Assembly (NCBI RefSeq): GCF_034343125.1
Contig: NZ_CP139957.1
Span: 2,350,001-2,414,000 of the forward strand
Origin: Caldicellulosiruptor danielii
GTDB taxonomy: Bacteria; Bacillota; Thermoanaerobacteria; Caldicellulosiruptorales; Caldicellulosiruptoraceae
Length of the DNA stretch: 64,000 nucleotides
Direction of reading: 5' to 3'
The notes beneath the pieces were generated by a model. The model did no database searches and was not told the DNA's origin. It worked only from the letters and a program-made list of their open reading frames with translations. Positions 27,266 to 35,641 of this stretch are shown here, one piece after another; within the stretch, counting starts at the first letter, position 1; the number at the start of each line of letters is the position of its first letter. A program made the position numbers and the translations under genes.

Positions 27266-29224
27266 TTATTTTCCAAACAGCCACACTCTCATCTCATTAG
27301 CTCCCCTATTGGCCCAGGCATAATAAGGAATTAGCTTTATTTTTGCTGGCACAAACTTTGGCTTGTGGCTCTTGTAAAGCTCTTGCCCAAAATCATCTTC
27401 TGCCATCCTAAAACCATCAATTTCAACTGTGTACAATCCTTCCAAAATATTGCTATCGAATTCTAACTTGCACTTGCTATTTACATCAACAAAAAGTAGA
27501 TGCAAATTCTTGCCATTGTCTGCTTCCTCTGCACAAAATACAACAGGGCCTTTCACAACTGCCACTTTACCTACATTGCTCCTTATCTGCGGGTGTGAAC
27601 TTACTATTTTAACTTCTGTTGGTATTTTTAATATAACTTGGTCATTCTTTCCCCACAACTTCTCGATGCAAACATAGCCGCTTGGTAGTTTCTGCATTTC
27701 TTCTTTCTTCCCATTTACGAGAACTTCATAGTTTTCACACCAGCTCGGAATTCTAAGACAAAGCTTAAATCTTGCCTCTTTTGAAGGTTTTAAATCTATC
27801 TTGACCATGTCTTCAAAAGGATAACTTGACACTTGCTGGAGCAAAACCTTAACACCACCTACTTCAACCTGGACACTGCTGCCAATGTATAAATTCACGT
27901 AAATCCCATCATGGTTGTAGCTATAAACATGCCTTCCCAAAGACGCTAAAAGCCTTGCAACATTTGGCGGACAGCACGCACATCCAAACCACGGCTGGCG
28001 CTCAGGCTTTACATGGTGTCTGTCAAACCTTTTTTCTGCTTCTTTTGGAAATACCTCAAGAGGGTTAACATAAAAATACTTTTTGCCATCTTGTGAGATA
28101 GATCCTATTATAGTGTTATAAAGAGCTCTTTCTATAACATCATAATACTTGCGGTGTGGTTTTATTCTATTCATCCGATGTGCAAAAAAGACAAGCCCTA
28201 CAGATGCGCAAGTCTCAGCATACGCAGCAGCATTTGGCAAATCGTATTCAAATGTAAATGCCTCACCATGCGCAGATGAACCAATTGCACCTGTAATATA
28301 CATCTTTCTATTTCTTATATCCTCAAACAGCACCTCACAAACATCATAAAGCTCTTTATCTTTTGTATAATAAGCAACATCAGCCATGCCAGAATACAGA
28401 TAAACTGCTCTGACAGCATGTCCTACAGCTTCTCTTTGCTCTCGAACAGGCTTATGTGCTTGCAAATACTCTCTTCCAAGTCCTTTAAAGCCTTTCCAAT
28501 GCTCTTTTTTGCCTCTTTTTTCCCACTCTATATCAAAGTAGTATGGTTCTTGCCCTCTCTCATCAATAAAAAACTTTGCAAGTTCAAGGTATTTGCTATT
28601 GTTTGTTACTTCATACAGCTTTACAAGAGCAAGTTCTATTTCTGGATGTCCATCATAGCCTCTGATCTTACCCTCTTCTTTTCCAAATACACTATAAATA
28701 TGGTCTGCAAGCCTGCAAACAATATCTAAAAGCTTAGTCTTTCCAGTTGCTTTAAAGTGGGCAACACCAGCTTCAATCATATGTCCTGCTGTGTAAAGTT
28801 CATGACATTCCTCTAAATTTGTCCATCTTTTGCCCTTTTCTTTGATAGTAAAATATGTATTCAAATACCCATCTTCCCACTGAGCCTTCTCAATTATATC
28901 AATGACCTCATCAACCTTTTTCTCCAAATCAGGATTTGGATACTTTTCAAGAACATATGATGCTGCTTCAAGCCACTTTGCAACATCACTGTCTTGAAAA
29001 ACAAATCCCTCAAATTCACCGTTTTCAAGACCCGTTGCTATTTTGAAATTCTTTATTGCATGGCTTTTGACAGGAATATCAACAAGATCGTTCAAAATTT
29101 TCCACTGATATGGCACAACTACATCACGAACAAGATCTATATACCTTCCCCAGAATGGGTCTTTGATAGTAACATTTTTTATTTCTGGGGATTTCAAATA
29201 ATTTGTAAAAGGATTTTCAGTCAT
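27266..29224 (-). CDS. GH127-family beta-L-arabinofuranosidase-like glycosidase
   Basis: A 652-residue DUF1680/GH127 protein without a signal peptide. The (alpha/alpha)6 barrel carries the Cys-rich active site, with Glu in AAAYAETCASVG and the vicinal cysteines in GCACCPPNVARLL, matching the zinc/cysteine nucleophile site of HypBA1. C-terminal beta domains follow. The family cleaves beta-L-arabinofuranosides from arabinooligosaccharides of plant glycoproteins. Its cytoplasmic location and the ara genes in the same window fit intracellular arabinose release. Start ATG 29224 with GGTGG upstream. No regulator adjacent. Confidence 0.9.
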   Translation of the reverse strand: MTENPFTNYLKSPEIKNVTIKDPFWGRYIDLVRDVVVPYQWKILNDLVDIPVKSHAIKNFKIATGLENGEFEGFVFQDSDVAKWLEAASYVLEKYPNPDLEKKVDEVIDIIEKAQWEDGYLNTYFTIKEKGKRWTNLEECHELYTAGHMIEAGVAHFKATGKTKLLDIVCRLADHIYSVFGKEEGKIRGYDGHPEIELALVKLYEVTNNSKYLELAKFFIDERGQEPYYFDIEWEKRGKKEHWKGFKGLGREYLQAHKPVREQREAVGHAVRAVYLYSGMADVAYYTKDKELYDVCEVLFEDIRNRKMYITGAIGSSAHGEAFTFEYDLPNAAAYAETCASVGLVFFAHRMNRIKPHRKYYDVIERALYNTIIGSISQDGKKYFYVNPLEVFPKEAEKRFDRHHVKPERQPWFGCACCPPNVARLLASLGRHVYSYNHDGIYVNLYIGSSVQVEVGGVKVLLQQVSSYPFEDMVKIDLKPSKEARFKLCLRIPSWCENYEVLVNGKKEEMQKLPSGYVCIEKLWGKNDQVILKIPTEVKIVSSHPQIRSNVGKVAVVKGPVVFCAEEADNGKNLHLLFVDVNSKCKLEFDSNILEGLYTVEIDGFRMAEDDFGQELYKSHKPKFVPAKIKLIPYYAWANRGANEMRVWLFGK

Positions 29225-29398
29225 ATTTTTTCACCACCTAATCATTTAATTTTATTCTTTATCTTTATTTTCTGACATTACTCTTACTTTTTCAAGTTGA
29301 AAAAACAATAATTTTGGTGGAAAAATTTGATTTAACTTTTCACCTTGGTTTTGTAGTCATGATTATAGAATTAGGTCTTTTTATCAGCATTTAAATCA

Positions 29399-30988
29399 TT
29401 ACCACTTTTTGTCTCGAAGCTTTGTCGGTTGTGAGGCCATGATAGATAATTCTTCGTTTAAATCTAAAATTTTATTCTCATTTGTCAGAACAACTAAATA
29501 ATCCCCAGCTAAAATCTTAGTCTCACCTCTTGGTATTAGCTCTGAGGAACCCCTTCTGATGCTTACAAGCAAACAATCAGATGGCCACTCAATGTCTTTT
29601 ATTCTTTTCCCATCAATTGCAGAACCAACACCAACAGGTACTTCAAATAATATTTTGTTCTCTTCATCTCTTTCTACTTTCGCATAGCCATTTTCAAGTA
29701 AACGCTCCAGCAATGCTTCATAAATCGGTTTGTTTCTTAATATTTCCGAAGTTAAATATGCCAAGATAGAAACTGTGCTCAGTGCTAATAAATGTCTAAA
29801 AGAACCGGTCATTTCTGTAACTAATAATGCACCTGTTATCGGTGCTTTTACAATTGCTGCAAAATTTCCCGCCATTGCTATAATAGCAAAGTCCTGAATG
29901 AACCTGGGATTTAAATGAAAAAACTTGCTTACACAAATTCCATAAATGTTCCCTACTAAAGCCCCAATAAGAAGAAGTGGCATAAAAATACCACCTGGAG
30001 CACCAGATCCATAACTGACCATGGTAAATAAAAACTTCACCACTAACAAAGTTAAAACAAAAAACAGCCCATAATTAGAGTTATTCAGTGACCTGATTAC
30101 ATTTTCTCCCCCACCTAAGGCATCTGGCATGAATAAACCAACAAAAATAGAAAGTAAAAATGGTATTAAAAGCTTAATCTCTGCCTTTAGCTTGGCTTTT
30201 TTATATATTCCTTGAGTTTTTAATAACGCCATATTAAAAGCAAAGCCCATGAATCCCATTATTATTCCGAGCATTATTAAATAAGGATAATTATCAAGTG
30301 GAATAGGTGTAAGATAACTAAAATCAAAAAGAGGTTTTAGTCCAAAAAAGCTCGAAGAAACAAAATCTGCTGTAAGGGATGAAATCATTGCTGAAACCAA
30401 AACAAGTGGCGAAAAGTTTTTATGTAATTCTTCAAGTGCAAAGACAACTCCAGCCAAAGGCGCATTAAATGCGGCTGAAAGTCCGGCACTTGCACCACAT
30501 GTAATAAGATATTTTTCTTCAACCCTAAATCGTTTTAAAAATCTGCTTATTCCTTGTCCTATTGCTGCTCCTAATTGAATCGAAGGACCTTCTCGTCCTA
30601 AAGACAATCCACTTCCTATGCACAACACCCCTCCTAAAAATTTACAAAAAAGTATTTTAAACCAGTCAACTTTTAACAATCCCCTCACTATACCACTTAC
30701 TTGAGGTATTCCACTTCCGCTTATCATTGGTTCTTTTTTCAAAATTATCCCGCTGATATAAGCCACAATAATTAAAACAATTGCCCAGCCTAAAATCCAA
30801 AAATGTCTTGTATTTAGAACAACGTAAATATTTTTAACAACCTCAGAGAGTTTTTCTAATATGTATCTGAATAAGGTAACCCCGGCTCCTGCGAAAATAC
30901 CCACTACAAATGCTTCCAATATCATTCTTTTGCGAAAAGTTATCCATTCGCTCAATATTTTGTATGTGAGACTTTTGCTCTTTCTCAA
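29399..30988 (-). CDS. ClC-family anion channel/antiporter with C-terminal TrkA-C domain
   Basis: A 529-residue protein with ClC selectivity motifs GSGIPQV, GREGPSIQLGA (gating Glu) and GAPGGIFMP over about ten or more membrane helices. A TrkA-C/RCK-C ligand-binding domain (about 455-525: VPVGVGSAIDGKRIKDI...SELIPRGETKILAGDYLVVLT) follows. It moves chloride, or possibly another halide, against protons. I start at TTG 30988, which has GGAG nine bases upstream; the frame runs to 31021. An IS607-type element ends just upstream, so its original promoter may be displaced. The family includes fluoride exporters, but the visible GREGP motif is the Cl- type. Confidence 0.9.
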   Translation of the reverse strand: MRKSKSLTYKILSEWITFRKRMILEAFVVGIFAGAGVTLFRYILEKLSEVVKNIYVVLNTRHFWILGWAIVLIIVAYISGIILKKEPMISGSGIPQVSGIVRGLLKVDWFKILFCKFLGGVLCIGSGLSLGREGPSIQLGAAIGQGISRFLKRFRVEEKYLITCGASAGLSAAFNAPLAGVVFALEELHKNFSPLVLVSAMISSLTADFVSSSFFGLKPLFDFSYLTPIPLDNYPYLIMLGIIMGFMGFAFNMALLKTQGIYKKAKLKAEIKLLIPFLLSIFVGLFMPDALGGGENVIRSLNNSNYGLFFVLTLLVVKFLFTMVSYGSGAPGGIFMPLLLIGALVGNIYGICVSKFFHLNPRFIQDFAIIAMAGNFAAIVKAPITGALLVTEMTGSFRHLLALSTVSILAYLTSEILRNKPIYEALLERLLENGYAKVERDEENKILFEVPVGVGSAIDGKRIKDIEWPSDCLLVSIRRGSSELIPRGETKILAGDYLVVLTNENKILDLNEELSIMASQPTKLRDKKW

Positions 30989-31013
30989 CGAACTTCTCTC
31001 CTGGTCAACCAAA

Positions 31014-31031
31014 CTGTGCAAAATTGCACAG
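31014..31031. promoter_or_regulatory. 18-bp perfect inverted repeat at the clc/IS607 junction
   Basis: CTGTGCAA-AA-TTGCACAG (31014-31031) lies 26 bases upstream of the clc start and directly beside the GC-rich end of the IS607-type element. It could be an operator of clc or part of the transposon end; the sequence cannot decide. Confidence 0.5.
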
Positions 31032-31035
31032 TATT

Positions 31036-31142
31036 GGCGGCTGGGGTATTTGTAATCCGCCTTTCAGGCTTTCCCAGCCCCAGCAGGCGGTATTTGGGAA
31101 AGCCATAGCCCCTGTCCCAAGAAACAGGAACTCACGCCCTTT
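31036..31142 (-). ncRNA. Candidate TnpB guide (omega/reRNA-like) RNA region
   Basis: The segment after the tnpB stop is unusually GC-rich and holds three perfect complementary pairs: 31040-31046 with 31078-31084, 31057-31062 with 31085-31090, and 31067-31076 with 31095-31104. There is also a CCTGT/ACAGG hairpin. The three pairs interleave, implying pseudoknots or alternative folds. TnpB guide RNAs are known to come from the 3' end of tnpB and the transposon right end, so position and structure fit. Expression is not shown. Confidence 0.4.
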
Positions 31143-32606
31143 TTAGCCGGGTCTCCCCACTTGCCCTGAAATCATTATCGATTTCAGGACAGACATGTCA
31201 CGCAATACCCTGTCAGGGGAGAGTGGCGTTACCACCGCTACCCTGAGAACTTGCCAGGGATTGTGGTTTTTCCCACGACTACCCGCACTTGTTCCATCCA
31301 GAGGCACGGATAGCCTCCCTGCCTCACTCCCAGAGCTTTGTAAAATCCCTATCACCCTATCTATCGCTCTGAGTTGCTTTCTCCTCAGATGTTTGTTCTT
31401 GACTACCTTCCTTACATACTCTTTTAGCTCTTCCAGATTGTTTACATCAAGCCTACTGAGGAGTAGCATGTAGTTGTGCGGTATCCTCTCCTTCATTCCA
31501 AGTCCTCTTCGCGCTATTACATACGCTGCCGCAATATCCTTGCTCACCATATACTGCGGTGCATACTTCAACATCCCTATCACAGAAGTATACGCCGGGT
31601 CTACTTCTATAACCTCTATCCCTTCTCGCTTTGCCAGAAGTTTTACCTTCTCCAAAAGTGACCTGCTCCCAAAATAGTGCCTTATCCGTCTTGATTTTCT
31701 ACCTGAAAAGTCTCCTCTTCTTCCCCTGTCCTGTATGCTGAGGCTCTCAATCACTATAGCTTTTTGCTTCTCTTTCGCCATTTGTACTATCATGTGTGCA
31801 TACTGCCACCTGTAATACTCTCTTTTTTCAAAGCTGCCACTCTCAAGCTTCTCAAGTGGTATCCTGCCATATCCCAGAAGCTGTCCGTGCTCATCTGTTT
31901 CTACCCATGCAACATTCTTTGGATATGCATTAGTGTCTATCCCTATAACTCCATTTGCTCTTGTTATCGCAGGCTGTGGGAAAACTTCTTCAACAGCAAA
32001 GTAGGCGTATACTACACCATTCTTGAGTTTCAGCTCAGCAGAGTAGGGCTGCCCAGAGATACTTATCGCCCCAAGAAGTTGATTTCTATCAATGTACGTT
32101 CCATCTTTTATCTTCCATCCAGACTGTATCCTCGCATATACATACTCCCTTTCTCCCACGTTGATTCTAAGTTTCGTACAATCTTCATCTATCTCAATCC
32201 TTGTATTGAGATTACCTTTCTTGCTCCTGTCTCCTCTTGAATACAGATTCCCCTTCCTTTTCTCCTGCCACTTAAGTTGAAGTTTCGTGTATTGTTCGCC
32301 GTTTATATGCCTCCTCTTTAGCTTTTCAAAAAGTTGCCTGCCACCAAAAATGACCTTTTCAGGATTTTCGCCTCTTTCTTTGCATGAGGTCAAGATGCTT
32401 TTTGCTTTCATTATCGCATCATCGACGTATCGAGAATTAAGATTGAAAATTCCCTGCAACTCTCTTTTGAGTTCATTCCTTTTATGCCCTTCCAGTAACC
32501 TCTTGTATGCATACCTCATACAAGAGGACCATCTTCTCATAAGATCTAATACCTTTTGCTTATCTTCGCTGCTGTCAAAAATTAGCTTAGTCTGAACTGT
32601 TACCAT
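31143..32606 (-). CDS. tnpB: IS607-type TnpB (RuvC-like RNA-guided nuclease family) without zinc ribbon
   Basis: 487 residues from the ATG at 32606 (GAGGTG upstream, overlapping the tnpA 3' end). The RuvC-like core shows Asp in GVIGIDTNAYPKN, Glu in AIVIESLSIQD and a final Asp in SKDIAAAYVIARRG. The usual CxxC...CxxC zinc ribbon between motifs II and III is absent (VDPAYTSVIGMLKYAPQY instead), as in a diverged TnpB group of thermophiles. The last roughly 80 residues (from about SSGSEAGRLSVPL) look non-globular and read into the structured 3' end. Probably still a competent nuclease. Confidence 0.85.
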   Translation of the reverse strand: MVTVQTKLIFDSSEDKQKVLDLMRRWSSCMRYAYKRLLEGHKRNELKRELQGIFNLNSRYVDDAIMKAKSILTSCKERGENPEKVIFGGRQLFEKLKRRHINGEQYTKLQLKWQEKRKGNLYSRGDRSKKGNLNTRIEIDEDCTKLRINVGEREYVYARIQSGWKIKDGTYIDRNQLLGAISISGQPYSAELKLKNGVVYAYFAVEEVFPQPAITRANGVIGIDTNAYPKNVAWVETDEHGQLLGYGRIPLEKLESGSFEKREYYRWQYAHMIVQMAKEKQKAIVIESLSIQDRGRRGDFSGRKSRRIRHYFGSRSLLEKVKLLAKREGIEVIEVDPAYTSVIGMLKYAPQYMVSKDIAAAYVIARRGLGMKERIPHNYMLLLSRLDVNNLEELKEYVRKVVKNKHLRRKQLRAIDRVIGILQSSGSEAGRLSVPLDGTSAGSRGKNHNPWQVLRVAVVTPLSPDRVLRDMSVLKSIMISGQVGRPG

Positions 32607-33182
32607 GTCTTTTAGCACCTCTTTGCCCATAAATCCTCGCTGCAAAAGATGTTTACTGCTGCTATTAAGTCCTCTGCCAGTTCTCTGTTAATATCTTCTT
32701 CATTTTCTCTGCCATTTAACACTACAAGTTCTACCCCAAAACTCTCCATGAAAAACTTAAGATATTCAAATCCAAACCTTGCAAGTCTGCCAGGATACTC
32801 TATTACAACTTTTGCAACTTCCCCTCTTTTGATTTTGTTCAAAAGTTTTAATAGTCCTCTCCTGTTTTCATTCACTCCGCTGGCTATTTCAGATATAACT
32901 TCATACTGCCAACCTTACAACTTGGCATATTCTTCAAGTCTTCTAATTTGGTTTTTAAGGTACTCTTCTTGCTTTTTAGTGGAAACTCTTGCATACAAAA
33001 CAACGGTTGGTTTTGGTTTTTCCTCTATCATGCCAAGTAGTTTTTCTATGTCTTCTTTTTTTATACCTTCTCCTTCCCATAGGTAGCCTGAGAGGTGTTA
33101 TTAACCCTTCCTTCTCCCAGTTTATTAGTGTTCTTCGACAGATAGCATATATCTCTTTAACTTTTTGCACACTTAGCAACAT
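32587..33182 (-). pseudogene. tnpA: IS607 TnpA serine recombinase, broken by two frameshifts and a stop
   Basis: From ATG 33182 a MerR-like HTH is readable (MLLSVQKVKEIYAICRRTLI ... PMGRRRYKK). A 7-A tract then shifts frame; with six A it continues EDIEKLLGMIEEKPKPTVV, then YARVSTKKQEE, the serine-recombinase start. CAA has become TAA within AKLQGWQYEV. After NENRRGLLKLL...DRLAR-like EYPGRLARFG and GRENEEDINRELAEDLIA a second frameshift precedes SFAARIYGQRGAKRHG, ending with the stop at 32587. Three independent lesions show real decay rather than a single read error. Confidence 0.85.
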
Positions 33183-33515
33183 TCAATATTACCTGGTCAA
33201 AATTATACCTTTTGCATTGTTATTTTCAACTGTTGTGACCTCCTTTGCGAATATGCTTTGTTTTTCATTTTAGCAAAGAAAAGTATTCTTGTTAAGTTTT
33301 TGTAAAAATTTAACAAGTAGGATAACGTGGTGTGTGAGTGTTTTTTGAATTAGTATGAAAGTAATGAAAGAAGTAGATCAAATAAAAGTTCTACCGAAAA
33401 AACTTATTTTTTCACTTCATTATGCATTTCCTACAACTTGTTACTCTCAGTTTTGTGCATATTTTTATTGCCTTTTTTTGGCTTAAATTTTAAAAGTCTC
33501 AGAAAAATAAACCAC

Positions 33516-33545
33516 TTGAGCTATTTTTCAGTTAGCTCAATTTTT
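33516..33545 (+). terminator. Orphan terminator-like hairpin in the leader of the KimA-like gene
   Basis: An 8-bp perfect stem TTGAGCTA/TAGCTCAA (33516-33523 with 33533-33540) is followed by five T. No plus-strand gene ends upstream, so it sits in the 33260-33685 leader of the permease gene, 140 bases before its start. The rest of this non-coding stretch shows another hairpin (33289-33296 with 33310-33317) but no recognised riboswitch. Confidence 0.55.
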
Positions 33546-33685
33546 AGTGCATAATCTCTACAACCTATATATTTTACTATCTGTAAAACATCAAAATAAC
33601 AATTGAATTAAAACTTTTAGGGGAATATAATTTTGTAATCATGTGAAAGTTACTTAAATCAACTACTCAGAGGGGGAGTTTCGGC

Positions 33686-35575
33686 TTGTTTGAAAAACTA
33701 AAAAGAATCCTTATAGGAAAACCTTTGCCAAATGAAGCAGAAAAAACAGAAAAGTATGGTGTTTTATGGGGATTGCCAATTTTGTCAAGTGATGCTATAT
33801 CATCAGTTGCGTACGCTGGACAAGAAATTCTGTATGTACTCTTGCCTGCAATAGGATTTCTCGCTTTTAAAGAAATATCTGTTGTAACTTCTGCAATCAT
33901 AATACTTCTTTTTATTTTAATGCTCTCTTACAGACAAACTATTGAAAACTATCCAAATGGTGGCGGTGCTTTCATTGTCGCAAAGGACAACCTCGGCGTT
34001 TTGGCAGGCATTGTGGCAGGGGCTGCTTTGTCGGTTGACTACATCTTGACAGTGGCAGTTTCTATTTCTTCAGGTGTTGATCAGATTGTAACTGCGCTTC
34101 AATTTCTGAAACCTTATAAAATTGCTCTATGCTTATTTTTAGTCTTATTTTTGATGATTGGAAACCTTCGGGGAATAAGAGAGTCATCCAGAATATTTGG
34201 AATACCTGCTTATGCTTTTATGTTTTCAATCTTAGCTCTAATCATAGCCGGGTATATAAAACTAAGGATGGGATTTGTTCCGCCAGAGCCAAAGATAAAT
34301 TATTCCCCCCATCCTGTTACTCTCGTTTTACTTTTAAAGGCATTTGCAAGTGGGTGCACAGCTTTGACTGGAATTGAGGCTGTGTCAAACGCTGTTCCAA
34401 ACTTTAAAGACCCGGCAACAAAACATGCTAAAACTGTTTTGCTTTTATTGTCGTTAGTAATTCTCGTTCTATTTGGCGGAACAACGCTTTTGGCAACACA
34501 CTATCATATAGTCCCTACTGAAGGTGCTATGCTTGTTTTGATGGCACAAGAAATATTTGGAAAAAGTTTCATGTATTATATCGTCGCTGCAACAACCTTT
34601 ATAATCCTTGTTTTTGCTGCAAACACTGCATTTTCGGGCTTTCCGATGCTTGTTGCTGTCATGGCAAAAGAAGAATTTGTGCCAAGGCAGCTCAGCCTCA
34701 AAGGTGATAAGCTTAGCTATTCAAATGGAATTATCATACTTGCTTTGGTATCCGCACTTTTGATTGTAGCATTTAATGGTAATGTCACAGCACTCATTGG
34801 TCTTTATGCTGTTGGAGTTTTTATATCATTTACACTATCTCAATCAGGTATGTTTGTAAGATGGCTTAAGAACAAAGGTAGTCATTGGCACATAAAAGCA
34901 TTTATAAACGGATTTGGTGCACTCACAACATTTGTCGTTGTTATTATAATTGCAATAACCAAGTTTAAAGAAGGGGCCTGGATTGTTGTTCTTTTAATTC
35001 CTCTACTTGTCTTTGCAATGATAAAGGTAAAGCTTCATTATATTGCTGTTGCCGATCAGCTGAGAGTAACACCTGCTGACAAAGAACTTTTGGATGTTGA
35101 GCACAATATCTACAGAAACAGAGTTATAGTACCGATTGAAAGTTTAAATAAAGCAAGCATCCGTGCTTTGAGATTTGCAAAGACAATCTCAGACAATGTA
35201 ATTGCTTTTAATGTATCAATAAATGAAGAACAGGCAAAAAAGCTTCAAGAAAGGTATAAAATGCTCAACTGCTCTATTCCACTTGTAATAAGGTATTCAC
35301 CTTATAGAAAAATATTAGAACCGCTTTTGGAATATATAAAGTCAGAAGAGTACAACTATCAAAAGGGGGACATGATAACAGTAATAATTCCAAAATTCAC
35401 AGTACAAAGATGGTGGCAAAAGATTTTACACAACCATACATGGCTGTTTATAGAAAAAGAGCTATTAAAACACAAGCACATTGTTGTATCTGTCATGCCG
35501 TTGCAGTTAAAGGATGATAACGTGGTTTTGAAGAAAAAGAATAAACCTCTGTGGAAGATATTAGAGGAAGATTAG
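33686..35575 (+). CDS. KimA-like potassium permease (APC superfamily)
   Basis: A 629-residue protein with about 12 membrane helices and a soluble C-terminal domain from about residue 455. The N-terminus (LIGKPLPNEAEKTEKYGVLW, LSSDAISSVAYAGQEI, SYRQTIENYPNGGGAFIVAK) closely follows B. subtilis KimA (formerly YdaO), a high-affinity K+/H+ symporter inhibited by c-di-AMP. The start is TTG 33686 with AGAGGGGGAG upstream. In Bacillus kimA is itself under the ydaO riboswitch; no such aptamer is visible here, but an orphan hairpin lies in the leader. K+ transport is inferred from similarity. Confidence 0.85.
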   Translation: MFEKLKRILIGKPLPNEAEKTEKYGVLWGLPILSSDAISSVAYAGQEILYVLLPAIGFLAFKEISVVTSAIIILLFILMLSYRQTIENYPNGGGAFIVAKDNLGVLAGIVAGAALSVDYILTVAVSISSGVDQIVTALQFLKPYKIALCLFLVLFLMIGNLRGIRESSRIFGIPAYAFMFSILALIIAGYIKLRMGFVPPEPKINYSPHPVTLVLLLKAFASGCTALTGIEAVSNAVPNFKDPATKHAKTVLLLLSLVILVLFGGTTLLATHYHIVPTEGAMLVLMAQEIFGKSFMYYIVAATTFIILVFAANTAFSGFPMLVAVMAKEEFVPRQLSLKGDKLSYSNGIIILALVSALLIVAFNGNVTALIGLYAVGVFISFTLSQSGMFVRWLKNKGSHWHIKAFINGFGALTTFVVVIIIAITKFKEGAWIVVLLIPLLVFAMIKVKLHYIAVADQLRVTPADKELLDVEHNIYRNRVIVPIESLNKASIRALRFAKTISDNVIAFNVSINEEQAKKLQERYKMLNCSIPLVIRYSPYRKILEPLLEYIKSEEYNYQKGDMITVIIPKFTVQRWWQKILHNHTWLFIEKELLKHKHIVVSVMPLQLKDDNVVLKKKNKPLWKILEED

Positions 35576-35602
35576 CTTTTTAAGATTTAATCTTAAAATA
35601 AT

Positions 35603-35636
35603 AAAAAGGGAGCTGACCTTCTGGTCAGCTCCTTGT
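35603..35636. terminator. Bidirectional terminator between the permease and xylanase genes
   Basis: A 10-bp perfect stem GGAGCTGACC (35609-35618) with 35623-35632 and a TTCT loop. The minus-strand tail is CCCTTTTTATT (strong, for the xylanase); the plus-strand tail is weaker. Confidence 0.9.
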
Positions 35637-35641
35637 TTATG

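Larger units (their letters stand above)
31032..33250 (-). mobile_element. IS607-family insertion sequence (tnpA decayed, tnpB intact)
   Basis: The order on the minus strand is tnpA (MerR-like HTH plus serine recombinase, broken) overlapping tnpB, then a GC-rich structured 3' end. The boundaries are approximate, since IS607 elements lack terminal inverted repeats. The left edge is set where the GC-rich segment meets the clc leader, the right edge upstream of tnpA. Without functional TnpA it could move only with help in trans. Confidence 0.8.

Noticed and set aside
29399-31142. Fluoride-specific CLC-F with its own riboswitch
   Set aside because: The protein has the GREGP motif of chloride-type ClC, and the leader holds the IS607 end, not a crcB aptamer.
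31764-32240. 158-residue plus-strand frame inside IS607 tnpB
   Set aside because: Antisense shadow of tnpB with no family features.
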